In this document: piece after piece, positions 18,962-27,695 of the stretch | How the letters are laid out: each line of letters begins with the position of its first letter | Position numbering within the stretch: the stretch's first letter is position 1 | Assembly (NCBI GenBank): GCA_030263395.1 | Contig: SZOW01000004.1 | Location: 284,528-348,527, forward strand | Source: QUBU01 sp014337915 | GTDB lineage: Bacteria; Pseudomonadota; Gammaproteobacteria; Steroidobacterales; GCA-2729495 | Length of the DNA: 64,000 nt | Reading direction: 5' to 3' | The notes under the pieces: model-generated | Seen by the model: the letters and a program-made list of their open reading frames with translations, nothing else | The model's database searches: none | Told to the model about the DNA's origin: nothing | Made by a program: the position numbers and the translations under genes

Positions 18962-20293
18962 ATGACTCACGCGCCCGTCAATCAGGCTGATCTCATCATC
19001 CGTGCGCGCTGGATCGTGCCGGTGGAGCCGGCGGGCACCAGCCTCCGGGACCATGCGCTGGTGATCGGCGACGGGCGCATCCTCGCGCTGCTGCCGCAGG
19101 CCGAGGCGACCCGGCGATTCCGCACCGGCAGCGTCGTCGACCGGCCGCAGCACGTCCTGCTGCCGGGGCTGGTCAACGCCCACACACGCAGCGCCACCTG
19201 CCTGATGCGCGGCCTTGGCGCCGGGCTGCCACCGCTGGAACGCCAGCAGCGGCACGTCGGTCCGGCGGAGGCCCGCTGGGTGGCCCCAGGGTTCATCCGC
19301 GATGGCACCAGGCTGGCGATGCTCGAGATGCTCCGCAGCGGCACCACCTGCTTCGGCGACAGTTACTACTTTCCCGATGCAGTGGCGGCGCTGGCCGTCG
19401 AGCACCAGATGCGCGCATCGGTTGGCATGCTGGTCAGCGAGCGGCCCACCCCCTGGGCGCAGGGCACCGATGAGTGTTTCGCCCGCGGCCTCGCGATCCA
19501 CGACCAGTACCGGGGCCATGCCCTGCTGCGCACCCACTTCGCTCCCGATACCGCGAATGCACTGGGCGACGCGACCCTGCGCCACCTGCGGCTGCTGGCC
19601 GACGAACTCGATGTGCCGGTGCACATGCCGCTGCACACAACCGCCGAGGAGGTGCGCCAGGGCATCGCGCTCCACGGCCTGCGCCCCCTGGAGCGCGTGG
19701 CGGAACTGGGGCTGCTGACGGCCGGCCTGTCCGCAGTGCGGGCCACGGAGATCTCCGCGGAGGACAGCGCCAGGCTGGCAACCAGCAGCGCCAGTGTCGT
19801 CCATTGCCCGACAATCACGCTGCTTCAGGCCGCCGGCCTCACCCCACTCGCCAGCCTGGCTCGCGCCGGTGTCCGGATCGCGCTTGCCAGCGGCGGCACC
19901 GACGCAGGCAATCGCCCCGACCTGTTCGATGAGATGCGGCTGGCGTCACTGCTGGCCGGGGGGCTGAGCGGCGATGCGACCGCCCTGCCGGCGCCGGCGG
20001 CACTGGCCATGGCCACGCTGGGCGGCGCGCAGGCCCTGGGCCTCGGTGAACAATTGGGCAGCCTGGTGCCGGGAAAACTCGCCGACCTGATCTGCATCGA
20101 CCCCGGCAGCAGCGGCATGGCAGCCGACGGCTGGACACTGGCGCAACTCCTGCATGGCGACATTGCCAAGCAGGTCTCCGACAGCTGGATCGGTGGCCGC
20201 CAGGTGCTGGAGGATGGCCGGGCACTGTTCTTCGACGAGGCCGCGGTACTCGCAGCAGCGCAGGCCTGGCAGCAGCGGCTGGGCAGCCCATGA
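18962..20293 (+). CDS. Degenerate MtaD-like amidohydrolase (TRZ/ATZ family), probably catalytically dead
   Basis: The 443-aa amidohydrolase-fold protein aligns over its full length with 5-methylthioadenosine/S-adenosylhomocysteine deaminases, but almost all metal-site residues are changed. HxH is HTR (H74 kept, H76 to Arg). The HxxE zinc/catalytic segment is PLHT (P223, T226). The next His is Arg260, and the catalytic Asp is Gly311 in LASGGTD. The fold segments PAEARWV, GTRLAMLEMLRSGTTC and GSLVPGKLADLI are well kept and the frame is open. I infer a non-catalytic or repurposed protein. Start ATG 18962; the stop overlaps ubiG (ATGA). A longer in-frame 5' extension from 18746 lacks family similarity. 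Confidence 0.85.
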   Translation: MTHAPVNQADLIIRARWIVPVEPAGTSLRDHALVIGDGRILALLPQAEATRRFRTGSVVDRPQHVLLPGLVNAHTRSATCLMRGLGAGLPPLERQQRHVGPAEARWVAPGFIRDGTRLAMLEMLRSGTTCFGDSYYFPDAVAALAVEHQMRASVGMLVSERPTPWAQGTDECFARGLAIHDQYRGHALLRTHFAPDTANALGDATLRHLRLLADELDVPVHMPLHTTAEEVRQGIALHGLRPLERVAELGLLTAGLSAVRATEISAEDSARLATSSASVVHCPTITLLQAAGLTPLASLARAGVRIALASGGTDAGNRPDLFDEMRLASLLAGGLSGDATALPAPAALAMATLGGAQALGLGEQLGSLVPGKLADLICIDPGSSGMAADGWTLAQLLHGDIAKQVSDSWIGGRQVLEDGRALFFDEAAVLAAAQAWQQRLGSP

Positions 20294-21003
20294 GCGATAC
20301 CATCCGCAATGCCGACGCCGCCGAAGTGACACGCTTCAATGCGCTGGCAACCCGCTGGTGGGATCCGGCTGGGGAGATGCGCCCGCTGCACCAGATGAAT
20401 CCGGTGCGCGTCGCCTTCATCGCCGCGCGGGCGCAACTGCGTGGCGCCCGCTGCCTGGACGTCGGCTGCGGCGCCGGCCTGCTGAGCGAGGCGCTCGCCA
20501 GGGCCGGGGCGAGCGTCACCGGTATCGATCTCGCGCTGGATTCCCTGGCGGTGGCGCGCCTGCACCAGGTCGAGTCGGGCCTGGAGGGCATCCGTTACCT
20601 GCACTGCACCGCCGAAGACATGGCGGCATCGGAGCCGGGCGCCTACGACGTCGTCACCTGCCTGGAAGTCCTCGAGCACGTCCCCGACCCTGCCTCGACG
20701 ATTGCGGCCTGTGCGCGCCTGCTGCGCCCGGGTGGTGCAGCGTTCTTCTCGACGATCAACCGCAACCTCGCGGCCTACATGGTCACCATCCTCGGTGCCG
20801 AATACCTGCTTGGTGTACTGCCGCGCGGTACCCACGACTACTCCAGGTACATCCGGCCCTCAGAACTCGACGCCTGGGCGCGGCAGGCGGGACTCGCGCT
20901 CGAGGAGCTCGCCGGCATCGAGGTCGCAGGCAAGGACGGCTTCCGCATCGGCGACAGCGTGCGCGTGAACTACATCGCCCATTGCCGGAGGGTCGCGCCA
21001 TGA
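20290..21003 (+). CDS. ubiG: Ubiquinone biosynthesis O-methyltransferase UbiG
   Basis: SAM-dependent methyltransferase for both O-methylations in ubiquinone synthesis (2-polyprenyl-6-hydroxyphenol and demethylubiquinol). It is 237 aa. It has the N-terminal FNALATRWWDPAGEMRPLHQMNP signature in two parts (FNALATRWWDP and LHQMNP), motif I LDVGCGAGLLSE, the acidic GIDLA after it, and the C-terminal membrane-interacting NRNLAAYM region. It is translationally coupled to the upstream amidohydrolase-like gene (ATGA overlap) and to gph downstream (another 4-nt overlap). Confidence 0.96.
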   Translation: MSDTIRNADAAEVTRFNALATRWWDPAGEMRPLHQMNPVRVAFIAARAQLRGARCLDVGCGAGLLSEALARAGASVTGIDLALDSLAVARLHQVESGLEGIRYLHCTAEDMAASEPGAYDVVTCLEVLEHVPDPASTIAACARLLRPGGAAFFSTINRNLAAYMVTILGAEYLLGVLPRGTHDYSRYIRPSELDAWARQAGLALEELAGIEVAGKDGFRIGDSVRVNYIAHCRRVAP

Positions 21004-21683
21004 ACGGCGGCCTCAGCGCGGTGCTCTTCGACCTCGACGGCACGCTGCTCGACACCGCACCCGACATGGTGGCCGCCCTGAACGAGCTGCGACGCGAGGA
21101 GTCCGCAACGGCCATTCCCTTCGAAGTCGCCCGCGACCATGTATCGAACGGCGTGCTCGGCCTGATCCGCCTCGCCTTCGGCGAGTTGCCGGACGGCGAG
21201 CGCGGGCGCCTGCAGCTGCGTTTCATCGACATCTACGCACAGCGACTCGCGCGGGAGACGCGCCTGTTTGCCGGCATGGACCGGGTGCTCGCCATGATCG
21301 AGGCGGCCGGCGTGCCCTGGGGCGTGGTCACCAACAAGCCCGGTCGTCTCACCGAACCCCTGCTCGCCACGCTGGCGCTGCGCAGTCGCTGTGCCACTGT
21401 CGTCAGCGGCGACACCACCCCGGAGCGCAAGCCCCATCCACAGCCGCTGCGACATGCACTGGCTGAGATCGGCGCCGATGCCCGGGCCGCCGTCTATGTC
21501 GGCGACGCCGAGCGCGACGTCACCGCCGCGCGCGCCGCCGGCATGCGCACGGTCGCCGCACTCTACGGTTATATTCCCCCCGGGGAGGAACCACACGCCT
21601 GGGGTGCCGACCACCATATCGGCGCCCCGGAAGAACTGCTGGCCATACTCGAGGTACCCGCTGCCATGCTGGATCGACGATGA
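21000..21683 (+). CDS. gph: Phosphoglycolate phosphatase (HAD family)
   Basis: Removes phosphate from 2-phosphoglycolate formed during repair of oxidised DNA ends. It is 227 aa. HAD motif I is FDLDGTLLDT (nucleophile Asp), motif II VTNKPG, motif III KPHPQPL with Lys, and motif IV YVGDAERDV. The cap domain is helical, as in the Gph/MupP group; a role as the MupP N-acetylmuramic acid 6-phosphatase is an alternative, since the ubiG neighbourhood is also that of mupP in Pseudomonas. The start ATG overlaps the ubiG stop and the stop overlaps rmuC (ATGA). Confidence 0.92.
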   Translation: MNGGLSAVLFDLDGTLLDTAPDMVAALNELRREESATAIPFEVARDHVSNGVLGLIRLAFGELPDGERGRLQLRFIDIYAQRLARETRLFAGMDRVLAMIEAAGVPWGVVTNKPGRLTEPLLATLALRSRCATVVSGDTTPERKPHPQPLRHALAEIGADARAAVYVGDAERDVTAARAAGMRTVAALYGYIPPGEEPHAWGADHHIGAPEELLAILEVPAAMLDRR

Positions 21684-23011
21684 GCCCCGGCACTGCCGTC
21701 ATCCTCGGCGCCATGGCCGCGGCCGCTGGCCTGGGCGCGCTGCTCGGCTGGCTCTGGGCAACGCTGCGCGCGGGGCGCCGCCAGGCGGAACTCGAACAGG
21801 AACTGGCGCGCTCTGCGGCCCGCCTCGCCGGCGAGGAAGCACTGTCCGCGGAGCGGTCCGCCGCCCTCGCCCAGGCCGAGGAACGCCTGGCCGCGGTGTT
21901 CAGCCGGCTTGCCGGGGATTCGCTGGCCCGCAACAGCGAAGCCTTCCTGCGCCTCGCACAGGAAAACCTTGGCCGGCACCAGGAGAAGGCCAGGGCCGAG
22001 CTGAGCGAGCGCGAACAGGCGGTCGCCGCGCTGCTGGCACCGATACGCGAAGCGCTGGACAAGACCACGCAGCAGATTTCTGCCATCGAGAAGGAACGCA
22101 CCGAGGCCTTCGGCAGTATCCGTACGCAGCTGGCCGCCATGACCGCCGACCAGCAACTGCTGCAGGTCGAGACACGCAACCTCGTCAATGCCCTGCGTCG
22201 CCCGGAAGTCCGTGGCCAGTGGGGTGAACTGACGCTGCGCCGGGTGGCCGAACTCGCCGGCATGGTGGAACACTGCGATTTCGTCGAGCAGGACACGATC
22301 AACACCGCCGAGGGAGCGTTGCGCCCCGACATGGTGGTGCGATTGCCCGACCGCGGGGCGCTGGTGGTGGACGTGAAAACGCCGCTGGACGCCTACATCG
22401 AAGCCACGGAAGCCGGCACCGACCAGGAACGGCGCGCCGCGCTCCAGCGGCATGCCCGCAAGGTCGCCGACCGCGTGCGAGAACTCTCGGCCAAGGCCTA
22501 CTGGGCACAGTTTCCCGAGAGCCCGGAGTTCGTGATCCTCTTCATCCCTGGCGACCAGTTCCTGTCGGCGGCACTGAGCGAGAACCCCGCGTTGCTCGAG
22601 GATGCACTGCGCAACAAGGTGGTGCTGACCACGCCATCGAGCCTGGTGGCGCTCCTCAAGGCCATTGCCTTCGGCTGGCGGCAACTGTCGCTGGAACGCA
22701 ATGCCGAGGAAATCCGCCGCCTGGGCCAGGATCTCTTCGAACGCCTGACACCCTTCGTCGGCCACCTGACTCGCCTCGGCCGGCAGATCGAGGGCAGCGT
22801 GAAGACCTTCAACGAGGCCGTCGGTTCACTGGAACGCAAGGTCCTGCCCGGCGCACGCCGCTTCACGGAACTCGGTATCAGTGGCCGCCAGCAACTCGAT
22901 GCACCCCAGCAGGTGGAAGTGGTGCCCAGGGAGCCGCTGGCCCCGGCCGCGGCGGCCGCCGAGGCGACGGATCCCGCGGCCGACACCGACGACCAGTCAC
23001 GCCCGCACTGA
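21680..23011 (+). CDS. rmuC: DNA recombination protein RmuC
   Basis: It is 443 aa with an N-terminal membrane helix (about 5-27), an Ala/Glu/Arg-rich coiled coil (about 30-130), and the RmuC core with LRRPEVRGQWGELTL, DFVEQDT, RPDMVVRLPD, the nuclease-like DVKTPLDAY, FIPGDQFLSAA and TPSSLVALLKAI. RmuC limits inversion between short inverted repeats; the core is a PD-(D/E)xK-like fold, here with Asp and Lys in VDVKTP. The C-terminus is an Ala/Pro-rich tail. It starts inside the gph stop and is the fourth gene of this operon. Confidence 0.94.
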   Translation: MSPGTAVILGAMAAAAGLGALLGWLWATLRAGRRQAELEQELARSAARLAGEEALSAERSAALAQAEERLAAVFSRLAGDSLARNSEAFLRLAQENLGRHQEKARAELSEREQAVAALLAPIREALDKTTQQISAIEKERTEAFGSIRTQLAAMTADQQLLQVETRNLVNALRRPEVRGQWGELTLRRVAELAGMVEHCDFVEQDTINTAEGALRPDMVVRLPDRGALVVDVKTPLDAYIEATEAGTDQERRAALQRHARKVADRVRELSAKAYWAQFPESPEFVILFIPGDQFLSAALSENPALLEDALRNKVVLTTPSSLVALLKAIAFGWRQLSLERNAEEIRRLGQDLFERLTPFVGHLTRLGRQIEGSVKTFNEAVGSLERKVLPGARRFTELGISGRQQLDAPQQVEVVPREPLAPAAAAAEATDPAADTDDQSRPH

Positions 23012-23032
23012 AAGCGACCGGACCCGACCGCC

Positions 23033-23791
23033 ATGAGCAGCAGCATCGATCCCCGCAGTTACCAGCCGCGCCCGCAACTGCTCGACGGGCGCGTCATCCT
23101 CGTCACCGGCGCGGGCTCAGGCATCGGCGCTGCGGCTGCCGCTGCCTTTGCCGCCCACGGTGCCACGCTCATCCTGCTCGGCCGCAACACGCGCCACCTC
23201 GAAACGGTGCATGACAGGATCGTCGCGGCTGGCCAGCCGCGCCCTTCCCTCGCGGTCATGGACCTGGCGAAGGCCCAGGGTCCGGCCTACTTCGACCTCG
23301 CGGCGCAGATCCGTGCCAATTACGGCCGTCTCGACGGCCTGCTGCACAACGCAGCAATGCTCGGGGATCGGACGCCCATCGAGCAGTACGACGTCGGCAC
23401 CTGGCACCAGGTCCTGCACCTGAACCTGACGGCGCCATTCGTACTGACGCAGCAGCTGATGCCGATGCTGCGCGAATCGCCAGACGCCTCGGTGGTCTTC
23501 ACCAGCAGCGGCGTCGGCCGGCGCGGTCGTGCCTATTGGGGGGCCTACGCAGTCTCGAAGTTCGGCATCGAAGGCCTGGCGCAGGTGCTTGCGGAGGAGA
23601 CCCGCGACGCCACCCGTATCCGCGTCAACTGCATCAACCCGGGTGGCACCCGCACCGCCATGCGCCGACAGGCCTACCCGGCCGAATTGCCGGACGCACG
23701 ACCGGAACCGTCCAGCATCATGGCGCCATACCTGTACCTGATGGGGCCCGACAGTGCCGGCTGCACCGGCCAGAGCCTCGACTGCCAGTAG
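23033..23791 (+). CDS. yciK: YciK-family short-chain dehydrogenase
   Basis: SDR of 252 aa. The NADP-binding GAGSGIGAAAA motif is at about residues 26-36, with an NAA motif (LLHNAAMLG), catalytic Ser in FTSSGVGRRG, and YAVSK as the Tyr-Lys pair. The physiological substrate of YciK is unknown; the gene regularly follows ubiG and gph in gammaproteobacteria. It starts 21 nt after rmuC and ends 12 nt from the convergent rluB, so it is the last gene of this operon. N-terminal DPRSYQPRPQLLDGRV is typical for the subfamily. Confidence 0.92.
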   Translation: MSSSIDPRSYQPRPQLLDGRVILVTGAGSGIGAAAAAAFAAHGATLILLGRNTRHLETVHDRIVAAGQPRPSLAVMDLAKAQGPAYFDLAAQIRANYGRLDGLLHNAAMLGDRTPIEQYDVGTWHQVLHLNLTAPFVLTQQLMPMLRESPDASVVFTSSGVGRRGRAYWGAYAVSKFGIEGLAQVLAEETRDATRIRVNCINPGGTRTAMRRQAYPAELPDARPEPSSIMAPYLYLMGPDSAGCTGQSLDCQ

Positions 23792-23803
23792 ACCAGGTGT
23801 GCC

Positions 23804-24559
23804 TCACCCGGCACCGGGCACTGGCAGACCCACGGCCGTATAGAGGCTGGCCAGCTGCTGCTCTTTTATTTCGGCGTAGCGCCCGCGCGGCAGGTGGCGC
23901 GGCAGACGCACCGGCCCGAAACGCACGCGAATCAACCGGCTGACCTGGCAGTCCACCGCCTCCCACAGGCGGCGCACGATGCGGTTGCGGCCCTCCGCAA
24001 CGCAGACCCTGTACCAGCGGTTGGCGCCCTCGCCGCCATCGGCGCTGACCGATGCGAAGCGTCCAGGCCCGTCATCGAGCTGCAGTCCCTCGCACAGCAG
24101 CCGCAGCACGTCCTCGGTGACGTTGCCGCGGACCCGCACGGCATATTCCCGTTCCAGGCCGCCCGACGGATGCATCAGTGCATGGGCGAGTTCGCCATCG
24201 GTGGTGAACAGCAGCAGGCCCGAGGTATCGATGTCGAGGCGTCCGACGCTGATCCAGCGTGCGCCGCCCAGCCGCGGCAGCGCCTGGAACACGGTGGGAC
24301 GGCCCTCCGGGTCGGTGCGCGTGCAGACCTCGCCCACCGGCTTGTGATAGACGATGACGCGCGGTTTTGGCCGGCGCCGCCGTGACAGGCCGCGCAGCGG
24401 CTGCCCGTCGAGGGTGATGCGCTCGGTGCCGCTGACCTTCTGGCCGAGGGTGGCAGGCTTGCCGTTGACCTGCAGGCGGCCGGCGGCGATCCAGCCTTCG
24501 ATCTCACGGCGCGAGCCGAGACCGGCGGCCGCGAGGAATTTCTGCAACCTGTCCGCCAT
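23804..24559 (-). CDS. rluB: 23S rRNA pseudouridine 2605 synthase
   Basis: It is 251 aa: an N-terminal S4 RNA-binding domain (about 1-60, LQKFLAAAGLGSRREIE) followed by the RsuA/RluB catalytic domain with the active Asp in GRLDIDTSGLLLFTTDGEL. RluB modifies U2605 of 23S rRNA (E. coli numbering). It is shorter than E. coli RluB (291), lacking the long basic C-terminal tail. It is the last gene of yciO > M50 protease > scpA > scpB > rluB, a common order in gammaproteobacteria. RluE/RsuA alternatives fit less well, given the scpB linkage. Confidence 0.92.
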   Translation of the reverse strand: MADRLQKFLAAAGLGSRREIEGWIAAGRLQVNGKPATLGQKVSGTERITLDGQPLRGLSRRRRPKPRVIVYHKPVGEVCTRTDPEGRPTVFQALPRLGGARWISVGRLDIDTSGLLLFTTDGELAHALMHPSGGLEREYAVRVRGNVTEDVLRLLCEGLQLDDGPGRFASVSADGGEGANRWYRVCVAEGRNRIVRRLWEAVDCQVSRLIRVRFGPVRLPRHLPRGRYAEIKEQQLASLYTAVGLPVPGAG

Positions 24560-24592
24560 GGCGGCCGGCCCACCGCCGCGAACGGCAGCGGG

Positions 24593-25348
24593 TCAGCGGA
24601 CCTGCAGTGGAATGACGTCGGCCGACTGCGTGGCGTCGGGCTCGGCGGCCACTTCGGCCTGGGCCACCAGCGCCGCGGTGCGTGCTGCGGCGATCGATGC
24701 CACCGAAGCGGGCTCGGCGGGCAACTCCGGGTCCAGCGGGCGCACCAGCGGCTCGGCCGCACCCGGCGCGGTTTCCGCCCCGAACCCGCCTTCGGCCAGT
24801 TCCAGCTGGGCCGTCAGGCGATCCAGGTCGCGGATCTCCGCCAGCGGCGGCAGGTCCTCGAGGTGGCGCAGGCCGAAATAGTCGAGGAACTCGCGCGTGG
24901 TGCCATACATCGCCGGCTTGCCTGGCACATCGCGGTAGCCGACCACCTTGATCCAGCCACGCTCCATGAGTGTGCGCATGATGTTGGTGGTGACGACGAC
25001 ACCGCGGATCTGCTCGACGTCGCCACGGGTCACCGGCTGCCGGTAGGCGACGATGGCGAGCGTTTCCATCAGGGCCCGGGAATAGCGCGGCGGGCGCTCT
25101 TCCCAGAGCCGCCCCAGCCAGGGTGCCATGGCCGGTCGCACCTCGATGCGGAAGCCGCTGGCCACCTCGTTGACCATGATGCCGCGCCCGGCGTAGTCCG
25201 CCTGAAGTTCGTCGAGGGCGGCGCGCAGCTCGGAGCGCTCCGGCGGCTGTTCGGCGCCGAACAGGCCACGCAGCTGGTCCAGCGCCAGGGGCCTGCCTGC
25301 CGCCAGCATGGCCGCCTCGATCACGTGCTTGATCTCGTTCTTGTCCAT
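24593..25348 (-). CDS. scpB: Segregation and condensation protein B
   Basis: Partner of ScpA and SMC in chromosome condensation. It is 251 aa with two winged-helix domains in the first 180 residues: IEAAMLAAGRPLALDQLRGLF, and the signature AIVAYRQPVTRGDVEQIRGV with GYRDVPGKPAMYGTT. The C-terminal 65 residues are Ala/Glu-rich and probably disordered. It lies 6 nt downstream of scpA on the same strand. The presence of scpAB implies an SMC-ScpAB rather than MukBEF condensin. Confidence 0.94.
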   Translation of the reverse strand: MDKNEIKHVIEAAMLAAGRPLALDQLRGLFGAEQPPERSELRAALDELQADYAGRGIMVNEVASGFRIEVRPAMAPWLGRLWEERPPRYSRALMETLAIVAYRQPVTRGDVEQIRGVVVTTNIMRTLMERGWIKVVGYRDVPGKPAMYGTTREFLDYFGLRHLEDLPPLAEIRDLDRLTAQLELAEGGFGAETAPGAAEPLVRPLDPELPAEPASVASIAAARTAALVAQAEVAAEPDATQSADVIPLQVR

Positions 25349-25354
25349 GGACAG

Positions 25355-26296
25355 CTACTCCGGATTGTCGTTGGCGGCTCCGGCCAGTGCCAGAGCAGTC
25401 GGCCCGGCGGCCACGGCGGCACGCACGTGAATGGGTGCGAAAGGCTCGGCCTGCACGATCTCGATCAGCGATTCCTTCAGCAGTTCCAGCAGCGCGAGGA
25501 AGGTTACCGTGACGCCCATGCGGCCCTCACGCGGCTCGAACAGGCGGTGGAACTCCTCGAAACCACCCGAGTCGAGGCGGGCCAGCACCTCGGACATGCG
25601 CTGGCGCACGGACAGCGGCTCGCGCTGGATGTGATGGCGGGCAAACATGTCGGCCCGCTGCAGCACGTCCTGGAAGGCCAGCAGCATTTCCTTGAGGGTC
25701 AGGTCGGGGAGTTTCACCACCACCTGCCGCTCCACCAGCTCGGCACTCGCCTGGAAGGTATCGCGCTCCAGCCGTGGCAGCCGGTCCATGGCCTCGGCCG
25801 CCTGCTTGAAGCGCTCGTACTGCTGAAGCCTGCGCACCAGTTCGGCGCGTGGATCGGCCTCTTCCTCGTCCACCGATTCGGGCCGCGGCAGCAACATCCG
25901 CGACTTGATCTCGGCCAGCATGGCAGCCATGAGCAGGTACTCGCCCGCCAGCTCCAGCTGCAGGTCCTTCATCACCTCGATGTAGTTGACGTACTGGCGC
26001 GTGATCTCGGCGATCGGGATATCGAGGATGTCCAGGTTCTGGCGCCGGATCAGGTAGAGCAGCAGGTCCAGCGGGCCCTCGAAGGCCTCGAGGAACACCT
26101 CCAGCGCATAGGGCGGTATGTAGAGGTCGCGGGGCAGCTCGGTGACCGGCTGGCCTTCGACCACGGCGAACGGCATTTCCCCCTGCGCGGGCTGCGCACC
26201 CGGCTGTTCAGGCAGGAACACCGTTTCCGGGCCGGCCGTGTTGTCGATCACCGTGAGGGCAGCGTCGCCCGCCACCTCGGCCGTGGACATCGTCAA
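25355..26296 (-). CDS. scpA: Segregation and condensation protein A (kleisin)
   Basis: It is 313 aa. After a roughly 60-residue acidic/hydrophobic N-terminal extension comes the conserved kleisin N-domain (VFLEAFEGPLDLLLYLIRRQ, then LDILDIPIAEITRQYVNYIE), a family-typical YLLMAAMLAEIKSRMLLP, and the C-terminal winged helix (VTFLALLELLKESLIEIVQ). ScpA bridges SMC heads. The start ATG at 26296 overlaps the stop of the upstream M50 protease gene (ATGA); a second ATG two codons later is possible. The long N-terminal extension is unusual compared with Bacillus ScpA (about 250 aa) but common in this group. Confidence 0.93.
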   Translation of the reverse strand: MTMSTAEVAGDAALTVIDNTAGPETVFLPEQPGAQPAQGEMPFAVVEGQPVTELPRDLYIPPYALEVFLEAFEGPLDLLLYLIRRQNLDILDIPIAEITRQYVNYIEVMKDLQLELAGEYLLMAAMLAEIKSRMLLPRPESVDEEEADPRAELVRRLQQYERFKQAAEAMDRLPRLERDTFQASAELVERQVVVKLPDLTLKEMLLAFQDVLQRADMFARHHIQREPLSVRQRMSEVLARLDSGGFEEFHRLFEPREGRMGVTVTFLALLELLKESLIEIVQAEPFAPIHVRAAVAAGPTALALAGAANDNPE

Positions 26297-26967
26297 CCGC
26301 CTTTCACGCCAGAGAACAGCCAGACCAGATCCAGGACCGTGCGAAACAGCGGTCCCAGGACAATGTTGAGCACACCGAGAAGCAGCAAACCCAGGATGAT
26401 TATAAGGCCGTAGGGCTCGATGGCATCGAGTCGGCGCCCGACGGACTCCGGCACCAGGCCGCGCAGCACGCGGCCACCGTCGAGCGGTGGCACAGGAAGC
26501 AGGTTAAAAATACCCAGCAACACGTTGAAAATTACGCCAACGCGCGCCATGCGGCCGAGGAAGTCCCCGGCCACGGGCGCCCATTGCGCCAGCCCAACCG
26601 CCAGGTGCAGTGACCAGGCCCAGCCGATGGCCATCAGCAGATTTGCTGCCGGCCCGGCAGCGGCCACGGCGACCATCGCCTGCTTCGGGTTGCGCATCGC
26701 GCGCGGGTTGATCGGCACCGGCTTCGCCCAGCCGAACATCAGGCCGCCCAGCCACAGGGTGAGCAGCGGCACCAGCACTGTGCCCAGCGGATCGACGTGG
26801 CGCAGCGGATTGAGGCTGAGCCGGCCCAGCATCTCGGCGCTGCGGTCGCCATAGCGGCGTGCCATCCAGCCATGCGCGACTTCATGCAGCGTGATGGCGA
26901 AAATCACCGGGATGGCGCCCACGGCGACCATGCGGATGAATTCCGTGGCGTTCCCTGCGTCCATCAC
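26293..26967 (-). CDS. Site-2 protease family (M50) membrane metalloprotease
   Basis: It is 224 aa with about five to six membrane helices. The zinc motif is HEVAH in FAITLHEVAHGW (about residues 24-33), and the third ligand lies in the LLPVPPLDGGRVL motif (about 160-172). It is the compact group 3 S2P type without PDZ domains. The substrate is unknown. It regularly sits upstream of scpA, and the stop codon overlaps the scpA start here, so coordinate translation is likely. Functional link to chromosome condensation is not established. Confidence 0.9.
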   Translation of the reverse strand: MMDAGNATEFIRMVAVGAIPVIFAITLHEVAHGWMARRYGDRSAEMLGRLSLNPLRHVDPLGTVLVPLLTLWLGGLMFGWAKPVPINPRAMRNPKQAMVAVAAAGPAANLLMAIGWAWSLHLAVGLAQWAPVAGDFLGRMARVGVIFNVLLGIFNLLPVPPLDGGRVLRGLVPESVGRRLDAIEPYGLIIILGLLLLGVLNIVLGPLFRTVLDLVWLFSGVKGG

Positions 26968-26996
26968 CGGAGTATACGGACCAGTGCCGGACGATA

Positions 26997-27626
26997 TCAG
27001 GCGAATGCCGCGGTGTCGCCGCGGCCCTGACGCAGCACGCGCGGGTAACCGGCAATCAGGTCGATGACCGAGGTTGGCTCGACGCTGCAGTTGCCGCTCT
27101 CGATCACGAGGTCCACCTGGCCGCGCAGTCGCATGTAGATCTGCTCCGGATCATTCAGCGGCATGGGATCGCCAGGCAGGATCAGGGTCGAACTCATGAT
27201 GGGCTCGCCCAGTTCCTCGAGGATCGCCAGCGGCACCGGGTGGTCCGGCACCCGGATGCCGATGGTGCGGCGCTTGGGATTCTGCAGGCGCCGCGGCACC
27301 TCGCGCGTGGCGGGCAGGATGAAGGTATACGGGCCCGGGGTGCGCGCGCGCAGCAGCCGGTACGCCCAGTCCTCGACCCGGGCGTAGGTGGCGATCTCCG
27401 ACAGGTCGCGGCACATGAACGTAAAGTTGTGGTCCTTGCCCGTCTGGCGCAGGCGCTCGATGCGGGCCACGGCATCGCGCGCGCCCATCTGGCAGCCGAA
27501 GGCATAGCTGGAATCCGTGGGATAGACCATCAGGCCTCCGTCGCGCAGGATGGCCACCGCCTGCTGCACCAGGCGGCGCTGCGGATTGTCGGCATGCATG
27601 AGGAAGCGCTGGGTCACGGCCGCCAT
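26997..27626 (-). CDS. yciO: YciO-family Sua5/YrdC protein (threonylcarbamoyl-AMP synthase-like)
   Basis: It is 209 aa from the ATG at 27626. The YrdC/Sua5 fold is seen in VYPTDSSYAFGCQ, the KDHNFTFMCRDLSEIATYARV region (split into two motifs: HNFTFMCRDLSE and TYARV), TPGPYTFILPATREVPRR and RTIGIRVPDHP. It is closer to E. coli YciO than to TsaC, so an essential role in t6A tRNA synthesis is uncertain. A much longer in-frame upstream reading overlaps yciB antisense and is not credible. It heads the yciO-M50-scpAB-rluB array and is divergent from yciB (69 nt). Confidence 0.92.
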   Translation of the reverse strand: MAAVTQRFLMHADNPQRRLVQQAVAILRDGGLMVYPTDSSYAFGCQMGARDAVARIERLRQTGKDHNFTFMCRDLSEIATYARVEDWAYRLLRARTPGPYTFILPATREVPRRLQNPKRRTIGIRVPDHPVPLAILEELGEPIMSSTLILPGDPMPLNDPEQIYMRLRGQVDLVIESGNCSVEPTSVIDLIAGYPRVLRQGRGDTAAFA

Positions 27627-27695
27627 TCTAGTCAGGCGCAGCCACCAGCGCCGGAAATTTTCGCTATCATCGGCGCCACCGCAACGGCCCGTTCC

